Origin: Acidobacteriaceae bacterium
GTDB lineage: Bacteria > Acidobacteriota > Terriglobia > Terriglobales > Acidobacteriaceae
Assembly (NCBI GenBank): GCA_003133425.1
Contig: PKXI01000122.1
Location: 24,376-42,215, forward strand
Reading direction: 5' to 3'
DNA length: 17,840 nucleotides
Part shown: positions 1-6,938 of the stretch, piece by piece
Layout of the letters: every line of letters begins with the position of its first letter
How positions within the stretch are numbered: the stretch's first letter is position 1
Translations under genes and position numbers: made by a program
The notes under the pieces: generated by a model
Told to the model about the DNA's origin: nothing
What the model saw: the letters and a program-made list of their open reading frames with translations, nothing else
The model's database searches: none

Positions 1-1367
1 CTAGCCTGCGACGACCAGCCAAGCGCGCTCCACATGAACTTGTTGACGTCGTCGTTAACGCCTTCTGAGTACGTTACGAATCCGCTCATATAAGAAGCGT
101 AGTGGTGGAAGATTGCAGTCTGCGCCATCGGCCTGGGGTTGATTACTTCGCGACCTTCGGTGAGCGCATAGGCTTCATCCCACTCAGGCACCGGAAACTG
201 CGAGTGCATGGAGTGCGTAATGTCCGGATAGAAACGGATCGGGACTTCTTTGGGTATGTGCGCGCGTTGCGTCTCAAGGCCGTCGCGCGACTGCGGGCCG
301 ACGACGATGCCGCTGAGCCATGCCGGCCTCGCGTTCACCAGGGCGTAGAAGCGCGTCATCTGGTCAGCGTTGAAACCCTGGGCCGATACCCATATTCCGG
401 CCTGCGGGTGAGAGTGATGGAGCACCTCTGCAACCTGCGCGAGGAATGGAAAAAGGACGGCTGGGTCAGTGTGCCCCGGGTCTCCGCCGGGGACAAACAC
501 TTCGTCGACCTGCGGCAGCTTGCTGAATACCTCGCCCCATGTGCGAAGTTCCAATGCAGCCGTGTTCGGATCAGCGTAATCCTTGGCCATTGCAGGATAG
601 AAGACAGAACAGCGCAAACCGTATTCCTTCACAATGCCGGAGACGCGTGTCATGGTCTCCATGGCGGGCAGAGGAAACAGCGGGCTGGAGGGTGCGTCGT
701 CGGTGATGGGCGGCAACAGCTCAATGGTGTTGGCGCCGAAGACTGCCAGGTCGCGGATGTATTGCTCGAACCGCTGCGGTGTCCACGCGTCGTAGGTGTT
801 GTTCTTGAATCGGTAGCCCAGCTGATGGCCGCGCACGCCAAACTGCGGAGCGGAGAAGATGTTGAGCGGCGCGGGCAGTGCGGCGTGGTCGTGCGAAAAC
901 TCGATATGACGGAGCAGATATCCGATGCCGAAGAGCACGCCGCGGTCATCCTCGCCTGAAATCAGCACTCGCTGAGGGGAGCCGGCGTGCGATGTCTCGA
1001 CGTGGAATGCTTCCGGCTTGCGCGTGGATGCCGGCCACGGCGAAGTCTGCCGGAGCTGATCCCGGCGGCCAACGAGGATGCAGGGAGCGCAGTCGCTACC
1101 GAGAGTCGACGAGCTATTCGCGCGGAGCTGCCATTTCAGGCCGGTGCGCTTTTCTGTCTCCTCCATCAACATTCGCAGCGCAGCGGTTTCAGGGCCGTCG
1201 ACATCCACTGGAGAAATTATGGTGGCTCGCGACAGATCGATCGAGTGGTCGGCAGTTTGTGCCCGGGCAGTCGCGAGAGTGACAAACGCAAGAAATATAG
1301 CGAGCCACAAATGCACGCGGATAATGCAGTGCGACTGCCGATTGATGGGGAACTCCATTGGGAACAT
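1..1367 (-). CDS. Secreted glycoside-hydrolase-like protein (GH67/GH20 N-terminal-domain type), 3' end cut by window edge
   Basis: The reverse strand is open from an ATG at 1367 to the window edge, 455 codons without a stop; the C-terminus lies outside. AAGGA stands about 4 nt before this ATG; a second in-frame ATG is at 1358. The N-terminus is a signal peptide: basic residues, hydrophobic stretch LWLAIFLAFVTLATA, likely cleavage after ARA at about residue 36, so the product is exported. The first ~130 mature residues resemble the small alpha/beta domain that precedes the barrel in GH67 and GH20 enzymes (VDVDGPETAALRMLMEE, CILVGRRDQL, GVLFGIGYLLRHIEF). Then come barrel-like segments: VRGHQLGYRFKNNTYDAW, YIRDLAVFGANTIELLPP, FYPDITHSM and FVTYSEGVNDDVNKFMW. 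This is a resemblance from memory. The catalytic acids and the glycan substrate cannot be assigned. It lies 28 nt behind the lyase gene on the same strand, so the two are probably cotranscribed. Confidence 0.8.
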   Translation of the reverse strand, partial: MFPMEFPINRQSHCIIRVHLWLAIFLAFVTLATARAQTADHSIDLSRATIISPVDVDGPETAALRMLMEETEKRTGLKWQLRANSSSTLGSDCAPCILVGRRDQLRQTSPWPASTRKPEAFHVETSHAGSPQRVLISGEDDRGVLFGIGYLLRHIEFSHDHAALPAPLNIFSAPQFGVRGHQLGYRFKNNTYDAWTPQRFEQYIRDLAVFGANTIELLPPITDDAPSSPLFPLPAMETMTRVSGIVKEYGLRCSVFYPAMAKDYADPNTAALELRTWGEVFSKLPQVDEVFVPGGDPGHTDPAVLFPFLAQVAEVLHHSHPQAGIWVSAQGFNADQMTRFYALVNARPAWLSGIVVGPQSRDGLETQRAHIPKEVPIRFYPDITHSMHSQFPVPEWDEAYALTEGREVINPRPMAQTAIFHHYASYMSGFVTYSEGVNDDVNKFMWSALGWSSQA

Positions 1368-1395
1368 CCCATCCTTCACAAGTATGCATTTCACA

Positions 1396-2310
1396 TTACG
1401 CATATTCCTTCAATTCTTCTCGTAATGCTTCGTACTTGCCCGGGTCTGCGGAGATAAACGGCGGCGCCAGTGTGCTGCTGCAAATTCCCATCAGTTCGAG
1501 GCCCAGCTTCAACCCACGCATATAACTGGATTCCGCCTCGCCAATTCCGTAGAGCAGTTCTCCCATCTGCCGCACCCGCTGCTGCAGTTGAATTGCCGTC
1601 GGCAGATCGCCGGCGCACGCAGCTTCATAGAGGGATACGAACAGTCTGGGGAAGAGATTGGCGCCACCGCACACTCCGCCATGCGCCCCAATCTGGAGGC
1701 TGTCCAGGAGCAGATCTTCAGGGCCCATGAGGATTGTGAACTCCGGGCGGCTCCGCATCTGGTTCACAATCGAGCGCAGGTAACTCAGTTCACCTGAGCT
1801 GTCTTTCAGTCCCCACACGTTGTGCAGTTCGGCGGCCCGCATAACGGTTTCGGGCGCGAAACAGACCTTGGTCCTGCTGGGCATGTTGTAAAGGTAAAGG
1901 GGCAGTTCAACGTGGCTCGAAAGCTGTTGCACCAGCCGGAAAAGATCGTTCTGACTGACTTCAAAGTAGAATGGCGGAGCGGTGACAACAGCATCGGCGC
2001 CGGCGAGTTTGGCATGTGCCGCCAGTGCGCGGCTCTCTTCATAAGCAGTGTCGGTGATACACACCAGCACTGGGACGCGACCCGCCACCTGTGCGCATGT
2101 TCTATCGATGAGTTCGCGGCGCAGCCTGTAGCTCAAGGCGGGACCCTCTCCGGTGGTTCCCAGAATGAAGATGCCATCGACTCCGCCCGCGATCATGTGT
2201 TCGATAAGCCGTTCGAGCCCGGCGTGATCGAGAGAGTCCCTGCCATCGAGGGGAGTGACCATTGGAGGAATGATTCCTCGCAGCGGCCGGGATGAGGGTA
2301 TTGAATGCAT
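1396..2310 (-). CDS. DapA/N-acetylneuraminate-lyase superfamily aldolase (dihydrodipicolinate synthase family)
   Basis: A 304-residue class I aldolase of usual family length, taking the ATG at 2310 (MHSIPSSRPLRG). The frame stays open upstream to about 2484, but the extra residues are not family-like; an ATG at 2334 is a possible alternative. Visible motifs are the carboxylate-binding GTTGE at residues 51-55, the tyrosine motif YLYNMPSRT (Tyr141) and the Schiff-base lysine in WGLKDSSG (Lys169), followed by the C-terminal glycine-rich GGVCGGANLFP. Family members cleave or form 2-keto acids by a pyruvate Schiff base. The SRT arginine seen in true DapA is kept, so lysine biosynthesis cannot be excluded. 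The position between a secreted glycosidase-like gene and a sugar-acid-type MFS carrier makes a catabolic lyase (for example 2-keto-3-deoxy-sugar-acid aldolase) more likely. The superfamily is certain; the substrate is inference. Confidence 0.9.
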   Translation of the reverse strand: MHSIPSSRPLRGIIPPMVTPLDGRDSLDHAGLERLIEHMIAGGVDGIFILGTTGEGPALSYRLRRELIDRTCAQVAGRVPVLVCITDTAYEESRALAAHAKLAGADAVVTAPPFYFEVSQNDLFRLVQQLSSHVELPLYLYNMPSRTKVCFAPETVMRAAELHNVWGLKDSSGELSYLRSIVNQMRSRPEFTILMGPEDLLLDSLQIGAHGGVCGGANLFPRLFVSLYEAACAGDLPTAIQLQQRVRQMGELLYGIGEAESSYMRGLKLGLELMGICSSTLAPPFISADPGKYEALREELKEYA

Positions 2311-2320
2311 CGCGAATGCC

Positions 2321-2349
2321 AGTATACCGGCCATAAAATAGAAAATGAA
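2321..2349 (-). promoter_or_regulatory. Candidate promoter for the aldolase gene
   Basis: On the minus strand a TATACT (complement of 2321-2326) lies 17 nt downstream of TTCATT (complement of 2344-2349). The -10 is a 5/6 match to sigma70 consensus but the -35 is weak. Transcription would begin only a few bases before the ATG at 2310, which has no visible Shine-Dalgarno, so a near-leaderless message is possible. The assignment rests on pattern alone. Confidence 0.25.
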
Positions 2350-2384
2350 AACCACAAGCAATAAATGAGACAACTGTTCGGATA

Positions 2385-2415
2385 TTGTCCGTTGCACCTC
2401 CGTTTCAATGGACAA
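2385..2415. promoter_or_regulatory. Inverted repeat TTGTCC-N19-GGACAA in the aldolase/MFS divergent gap
   Basis: Perfect 6-bp arms TTGTCC (2385-2390) and GGACAA (2410-2415) face each other in the 137-bp gap between the divergent aldolase and MFS genes. A shorter CGGA/TCCG pair overlaps the left arm. It could be a regulator site serving both genes, but six-base arms at this distance also arise by chance. Confidence 0.2.
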
Positions 2416-2447
2416 GCGCGCGCTGAGGCTGCTTTGATGCTCAGAGG

Positions 2448-3764
2448 ATGCAGCACAGCGCTGACGGAGGCCGTATTCCTTCAACTCGATCCCAATCCGC
2501 CCCCGCAGCCGGGTATCGTTGGCAACTCGTGGGTATGCTTTGGATCGTCGGCTTCCTTAACTATGCGGATCGCCAAGCCATCTTTTCCGTCTTTCCTCTT
2601 TTACAGACACGTCTGCATCTCAATCTGGCCGAGCTCGGCCTGCTTGGTTCGTCCTTCGCATGGGCCTACGGCCTGGCCGCTCCCTTTGCCGGGTATGTCG
2701 TAGACCGGGTGCGGCGCAAGAGTGCAATCATCGGCGGCCTCGAATTCTGGAGCTGGGTGTGCGCCGCTATCGCACTTGCAGGCAAGCTTTGGAGTCTGGT
2801 TTTGCTGCGTAGCGTGATGGGGTTGGGAGAGAGTGTTTATTTCCCGGCGTCGCTCTCAATGATGAGCGATTACCACGGCCCGCAAACGCGCTCGCGCGCG
2901 CTGGGGCTGCACCAGACCAGTGTTTATGCGGGCACTATCATGGGCGGCTTTTGCGCCGGGTGGATCGCGGACAGATACGATTGGCGCTGGCCATTTGTCT
3001 GCTTCGGAGTCGCGGGCGCGGTGTTTGGAATCGTACTCATACGCTTCCTCATCGAGCCTGTCCGCGGAGCGACGGAGGCCGCTGCTACGCTCACGCGCAC
3101 AGCAGACTCCACGCCTCCTCCTGGGTTTGCGGCCTTCGCGCGGCTTGCGGTCGGGAATCCAGCAATCTGGCTGCTGATGGCCGCCTTTGCCTGCGCCAAT
3201 TTCGTTGCTGTCGTACTGCTGGTTTGGATGCCGTCTTATCTCTATCAAAGCTTTCATTTGAACCTGGCCATGTCCGGGTTGACGGCCACGGCGCTTGCAC
3301 AGACAGGCTCAATGGCGGGAACAGTGGCAGGAGGATGGCTGGCCGACCGGCTGATTCGCCTGCGCAGCTATGGCAGGGTTCTAGTGCAGGCGGCCGGTGT
3401 TCTTTGCGGAGCGCCATTCGTCGTGCTCTGCTGCCAAACCCGCGCCATCGCTGTGGTTCTGGTGAGCCTGGCAGCGTGGGGATTTTTCAAAGGGCTGTAC
3501 GACGCCAACATCTTCGCTTCACTGTTCGATGTAGTTCCAGTCACTGCGCGGGGTGCGGCCGCCGGCTGGATGAATACAGTCGGATGGCTGGGCGGAGGCG
3601 GCCTGGCGCCACTGGTTGTGGGGCTACTGGCAGTTCATTACGGACTAGGTCTAGCAATGGCACTCGTCTCGGTTGTCTATGTTGTAGCCGGAGCGCTGTT
3701 GCTGTATGTGGCGTACTTCGTGCTTCCGCGCCGGCCTCTTCTCAGTCCAACTGCGGCGATTTAG
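2448..3764 (+). CDS. MFS transporter, anion:cation symporter (sugar-acid/hexuronate-like) type
   Basis: A 438-residue major facilitator protein, of usual family length, with about 12 hydrophobic segments. The first membrane helix holds NYADR (residues 38-42), close to the NYxDR signature of ACS-family carriers for glucarate, galactonate and hexuronates. The loop between helices 2 and 3 carries the MFS motif-A-like GYVVDRVRRKS (82-92), and the halves are joined by a polar loop near residues 205-225 (RGATEAAATLTRTADSTPPP). It is an inner-membrane importer, probably proton-coupled. It is divergent from the aldolase, which fits joint control of uptake and breakdown of a sugar acid. No good Shine-Dalgarno stands before the ATG at 2448 and no other start is better. 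Its 3' end is 16 nt from the convergent SRAP gene. The family is firm; the substrate is inferred from context. Confidence 0.88.
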   Translation: MQHSADGGRIPSTRSQSAPAAGYRWQLVGMLWIVGFLNYADRQAIFSVFPLLQTRLHLNLAELGLLGSSFAWAYGLAAPFAGYVVDRVRRKSAIIGGLEFWSWVCAAIALAGKLWSLVLLRSVMGLGESVYFPASLSMMSDYHGPQTRSRALGLHQTSVYAGTIMGGFCAGWIADRYDWRWPFVCFGVAGAVFGIVLIRFLIEPVRGATEAAATLTRTADSTPPPGFAAFARLAVGNPAIWLLMAAFACANFVAVVLLVWMPSYLYQSFHLNLAMSGLTATALAQTGSMAGTVAGGWLADRLIRLRSYGRVLVQAAGVLCGAPFVVLCCQTRAIAVVLVSLAAWGFFKGLYDANIFASLFDVVPVTARGAAAGWMNTVGWLGGGGLAPLVVGLLAVHYGLGLAMALVSVVYVVAGALLLYVAYFVLPRRPLLSPTAAI

Positions 3765-3780
3765 AGGACAAGTAGAACTG

Positions 3781-4473
3781 TCATTTTTCTTCCGCAGCGG
3801 GGGCCCGCTCCAGCAGCTCCGCGTCATTATTCCGCACATTCCCTACGCGGTCGCTCACGGGCCAGGAGCGCATGCGCTCGGCCGGGTAGGGACGAAGCAG
3901 ATCTACGGGAGGCCGCTCTTTCGTCTCTGGATCGAGCCAGCGATCGTAGTCTTTTGGTTCAAGGATTACAGGCATGCGGTTGTGAACCGGCTCCATCAGC
4001 TCATTCGGATCGGTAGTGAGGATGGTGAAGGTCTCGAGCGTTTCCTTGTCTTTGCCCTGCCACCTGTCCCACAGTCCCGCGAAAGTGTAGGGCTCGCCGC
4101 TCTTGAGCGCGAAGGCGAAGGGATGTTTTGTCTTGGGATCGATGCGTTGCCACTCGTAAAAAGCGTCGGCAGGCACCAGGCAGCGGCGTTTCTTCAAGGC
4201 ATCCCGGAAGGCGGGTTTAGCAGCCACTTCCTCGGCCCTCGCATTGATGGTGGAGTAGCCAAACTTTGGGTCCTTCGCCCAGAAAGGCACCAGCCCCCAG
4301 CGCAAAAGGGCGAACTCTCGGCTGCCGGAGTCGCGGTTTGACCTCACCACGGGCTGCACACTTTGCGGTGCAACATTGTAGCTGGGCGCAAACCAGGGCA
4401 TGTCCTCAAGCTCTATGCCAAACCATTCTGTCAAAAGGTCTTGCGTCGATTTTCTGGCGAATCGGCCACACAT
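3781..4473 (-). CDS. yedK: SRAP-family abasic-site DNA-protein crosslink protein (YedK/HMCES)
   Basis: A 230-residue protein of usual SRAP length starting MCGRFARK. Removal of Met1 exposes Cys2, the residue known in YedK/HMCES to form a thiazolidine bond with an abasic site in single-stranded DNA, shielding it from error-prone processing. The other conserved active-site residues are present: Asn33 in YNVAP, Glu107 in FYEW and His164 in HNRMPV, together with LRWGLVPFWAKD and INARAEE. The protein should therefore be catalytically competent. It acts on the chromosome in the cytoplasm. It is transcribed away from the imuA-imuB-dnaE2 operon across a 99-bp gap, which suggests shared damage induction, though no classical LexA box is evident. 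Its 3' end converges on the MFS gene. Identity is very secure. Confidence 0.97.
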   Translation of the reverse strand: MCGRFARKSTQDLLTEWFGIELEDMPWFAPSYNVAPQSVQPVVRSNRDSGSREFALLRWGLVPFWAKDPKFGYSTINARAEEVAAKPAFRDALKKRRCLVPADAFYEWQRIDPKTKHPFAFALKSGEPYTFAGLWDRWQGKDKETLETFTILTTDPNELMEPVHNRMPVILEPKDYDRWLDPETKERPPVDLLRPYPAERMRSWPVSDRVGNVRNNDAELLERAPAAEEK

Positions 4474-4522
4474 GGTTCCCTCAGCATACCGCAGTGCCAG
4501 CGCAAATTCACAGGAAAGACTG

Positions 4523-4550
4523 TTGACAAGGGGGTGCTGTTGGATTGAAT
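4523..4550 (+). promoter_or_regulatory. Candidate imuA promoter with CTGTTG direct repeat
   Basis: A perfect -35 TTGACA (4523-4528) is followed after 16 nt by TTGAAT (4545-4550), a 4/6 match to the -10. The start codon of imuA is at 4573, preceded by a weak AAAGGCG. A direct repeat CTGTTG (4520-4525 and 4537-4542, 17-nt period) overlaps the -35 and spacer and could bind a repressor. No palindromic Proteobacteria- or Firmicutes-type LexA box is visible. Confidence 0.4.
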
Positions 4551-4572
4551 CTAGAGCGAATAAAAGGCGAAT

Positions 4573-5436
4573 ATGTCAGCCCGCTCTGCCTCCGCTCTCC
4601 GTCTCGAAATCGAACATGCCCTGGAACGAAGTTTCCCGGCGGCGCTGACCCCTGCCCAGCGTACGATCCGCGAAACTGCGTCGACCGGCATTACCGAGGT
4701 GGACGCTCTGCTCGACGGCGGCTTGCCGGTGGGGGCCATCAGCGAAATCAACGGGCCGGAGTCTTCAGGGCGTACTACGCTTGTGCTTTCTTTTCTCGCT
4801 CAGAGAACCGCGTCTGAACAGGTGTGCGCATGGGTGGACGCGGACGATGCCTTCGATCCCGAATCTGCGGCAGCCAATGGTGTGAATCTGCGGCAGCTCT
4901 TGTGGGTGCGTTGCCGCAAGGTCGGCGGCCCGGCCACGGGCAAGCAAGCGGCGAAGCCATGGACGCAACTTGACCAGGCGCTGCGAGCGACTGACCTGTT
5001 GCTGCAAGCCGGCGGGTTTGCCGCCATTGTGCTGGATCTGGGCGATACAGCGGCGGAGCACGCGCGATGGATTCCACTCGCGACGTGGTTCCGCTTTCGT
5101 CAGGCGGCGGACCGGGCGCGCACCTCCCTCGTGGTTTTGGCACAGGCTGGCTCTGCACAGGCAGGCCCAGCCCATGGAAGCAATGCCCAGTCCAGTGCAG
5201 CGGTGGCCCTCGAGTGCGCCGCAATGAGCCCAGTGATTGCAGGCGGGACGGTGCTGCGCGGCTTCCGCTTTCAAGTCCGCAACGAGCGGCAGCGCTTTAC
5301 TCCCTTCGCTCCGGGACGAAAGAAACCTCCTGCCTCTGTTTGGCCAGCCGCCTGCGCATGGGATGTCGCCGGACTTTCGGATGACGCCGCTGAATTTGAG
5401 TGCGCCAGAGTGCTGGAAATGGAGAACAGTGCATGA
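4573..5436 (+). CDS. imuA: ImuA, RecA-like mutasome accessory protein with altered ATPase motifs
   Basis: A 287-residue RecA-fold protein, first gene of the imuA-imuB-dnaE2 operon, whose products carry out damage-induced mutagenic translesion synthesis. The core is unmistakably RecA-like: TGITEVDALLDGGLPVGAI (38-56), the P-loop GPESSGRTTL (61-70), VDADDAFDP (88-96) and a Walker-B-like AAIVLDLGD (150-158). Two key positions differ from RecA: the Walker A lysine is Arg67, and the catalytic glutamate (DAEHALDP in RecA) is Asp91. ATP hydrolysis is therefore probably weak or absent, in line with a non-recombinase role. The C-terminal part keeps FRFQVRNERQRFTPFAPG. The stop overlaps the ImuB start as ATGA. 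Family identity is strong from sequence and context; the biochemical consequence of the substitutions is inference. Confidence 0.9.
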   Translation: MSARSASALRLEIEHALERSFPAALTPAQRTIRETASTGITEVDALLDGGLPVGAISEINGPESSGRTTLVLSFLAQRTASEQVCAWVDADDAFDPESAAANGVNLRQLLWVRCRKVGGPATGKQAAKPWTQLDQALRATDLLLQAGGFAAIVLDLGDTAAEHARWIPLATWFRFRQAADRARTSLVVLAQAGSAQAGPAHGSNAQSSAAVALECAAMSPVIAGGTVLRGFRFQVRNERQRFTPFAPGRKKPPASVWPAACAWDVAGLSDDAAEFECARVLEMENSA

Positions 5437-6938
5437 GCCAGCAACTCTATGCCTGCCTTCATGCCGCGGAGTTTCCTTCGCAGGCCTTGCTGCGTCTGCG
5501 GCCCGATCTGCAATCGCTGCCTGTAGCTGTGCTTCAGGGTCGCGCGCCGATTGAGCAGGTCTGCTCCATGAACCGGCTTGCACGTCTGCAGGGCGCGGCC
5601 ACAGGCATGACCAGGCTCGAGGCCGAAGCCCTCGCCAGCCAAAATGGAGGACTGCACCTGCTGCCGCGCTCCCTTGAGAGTGAGGCCGCGGCGCGCGCTG
5701 TCTTACTCGAGTGTGTGGCCAACTTTTCCCCGCGCATTGAAGAAGCGAGTAGGGAAACCGCATGCGCATTCGTGCTCGACATAACCGGCACAGAGCGTCT
5801 GTTTGGTCCACCCCGCGCGCTTGCCGAGCGCTTGCGCAACGCACTCAAGTCTTCCGGCTTTCGAGCCAGCATTGCGGTCAGCACCAACTTGCATGCAGCG
5901 CGCATGCTGGCCGTATTGTCACGCGGAATAACCGTGATCACCGCAGGCGATGACGCAAGAGCATTAGCCAACCTGCCGGTAGCGCTGCTCGAAATACCAG
6001 ACGACCACGCCGAGACACTTGCCATCTGGGGCATTCGCACACTGGGCGAGTTGGCGGCGCTGCCTGAGGTTGACCTGATTGCGCGGCTGGGCCAAAGCGC
6101 GTCAATCTGGCGCAACTTGGCTCTCGGCGCGCACCCGCATACGTTTCAACCAATCGAGGCCGCGTACTCACTCCGCGAGTTCTGCGAATTTGAAACTCCT
6201 GTCGAGCAGATGGACTCACTGCTCTTCGTTGGCGCTCGCATGATCGACAGCCTGGTCCTGCGCGCGGCCACGCGAGCCATGTCGCTGGCGACTGTCGCCG
6301 TCGATCTGGAGCTGGAGGGAAAGCGCGTGCATCGGCTTACGATTCGTCCTGCGCTGCCCTCTGTCGATCGCAAATTTCTGCTCAAGCTGTTGCAACTGGA
6401 GATTGCAGCCAACCCGGCGCCTGCGGCCGTTTTGTCGCTCACGCTTACGGCGGAAGCGGGCCAGTCCAACAAGGTACAACTGGGACTGTTTGCGCCGCAG
6501 ATGCCGGAGCCTTCACGGCTGGATGTAACCATCGCGCGCTTGAAGGCGATCGCAGGAGAAGATCGCGTTGGCTCGCCAGTACTCGAAGACACGCACCGTG
6601 CAGGCAGCTTCCGCATGTCAGCCTTCACCGCGCAAAATCCTGCTGAAGAAGATAAAGAAGCTCCGCCACGCATGGCACTGCGCCGCCTTCGGCCTCCACT
6701 TAAAGTTCGCGTGGCACTGAACGAAGGTCAGCCGGCACTCTTTCACGACGGTCGGCTAAGTTACAAGGTCGCTACATCGTTCGGCCCATGGCGCAGCAGC
6801 GGATGCTGGTGGTCGGTTGATGGCTGGGACAGCGATGAGTGGGATGTGCTGGCCGAGTCGCAAGGCGCGCGAGTTGCCTGTCTTCTGGTAATGGATCGCG
6901 GCAAAAATGAGTGGCGGCTTGAGGCCTTCTATGACTGA
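5433..6938 (+). CDS. imuB: ImuB, catalytically inactive Y-family polymerase homologue (mutasome hub)
   Basis: A 501-residue protein. The ATG at 5433 overlaps the imuA stop (ATGA) and has GGAG 8 nt upstream (5421-5424), so it is preferred over a GTG at 5400. The Y-family fold is recognisable, but the metal-binding acids are gone. The N-terminal DxD position reads CLH (Cys8, His10) in YACLHAAEF, and the SxDE-type position reads Cys111-Ala112 just before VLDITGTERLFG (114-125). ImuB is known to act as an adaptor binding the beta clamp, ImuA and DnaE2; a clamp-type motif QLGLF is visible at residues 349-353. The C-terminus (LRPPLKVRV, SGCWWSVDGWDSDEWDV, ending EWRLEAFYD) is the usual ImuB tail. 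Its end overlaps dnaE2 by 8 nt. Identity is very secure. Confidence 0.95.
   Translation: MSQQLYACLHAAEFPSQALLRLRPDLQSLPVAVLQGRAPIEQVCSMNRLARLQGAATGMTRLEAEALASQNGGLHLLPRSLESEAAARAVLLECVANFSPRIEEASRETACAFVLDITGTERLFGPPRALAERLRNALKSSGFRASIAVSTNLHAARMLAVLSRGITVITAGDDARALANLPVALLEIPDDHAETLAIWGIRTLGELAALPEVDLIARLGQSASIWRNLALGAHPHTFQPIEAAYSLREFCEFETPVEQMDSLLFVGARMIDSLVLRAATRAMSLATVAVDLELEGKRVHRLTIRPALPSVDRKFLLKLLQLEIAANPAPAAVLSLTLTAEAGQSNKVQLGLFAPQMPEPSRLDVTIARLKAIAGEDRVGSPVLEDTHRAGSFRMSAFTAQNPAEEDKEAPPRMALRRLRPPLKVRVALNEGQPALFHDGRLSYKVATSFGPWRSSGCWWSVDGWDSDEWDVLAESQGARVACLLVMDRGKNEWRLEAFYD

Noticed and set aside
102..959. 285-codon plus-strand open frame
   Set aside because: It lies opposite the glycosidase-like gene, whose frame has a signal peptide and family-like segments; the plus-strand product is Arg/Cys/His-rich with no recognisable domain.
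2951..3775. 274-codon plus-strand open frame inside the MFS gene
   Set aside because: A +1 frame shadow; the MFS frame has membrane helices and family motifs throughout, so no frameshift or fusion is implied.
4511..4524. ACAG-N6-CTGT as a LexA box upstream of imuA
   Set aside because: The arms are in the opposite order to the E. coli CTGT-N8-ACAG box and only 4 bp long, so a chance match is likely.
4765..5844. 359-codon minus-strand open frame
   Set aside because: Antisense shadow of imuA and the start of imuB; composition is typical of a GC-rich shadow frame.
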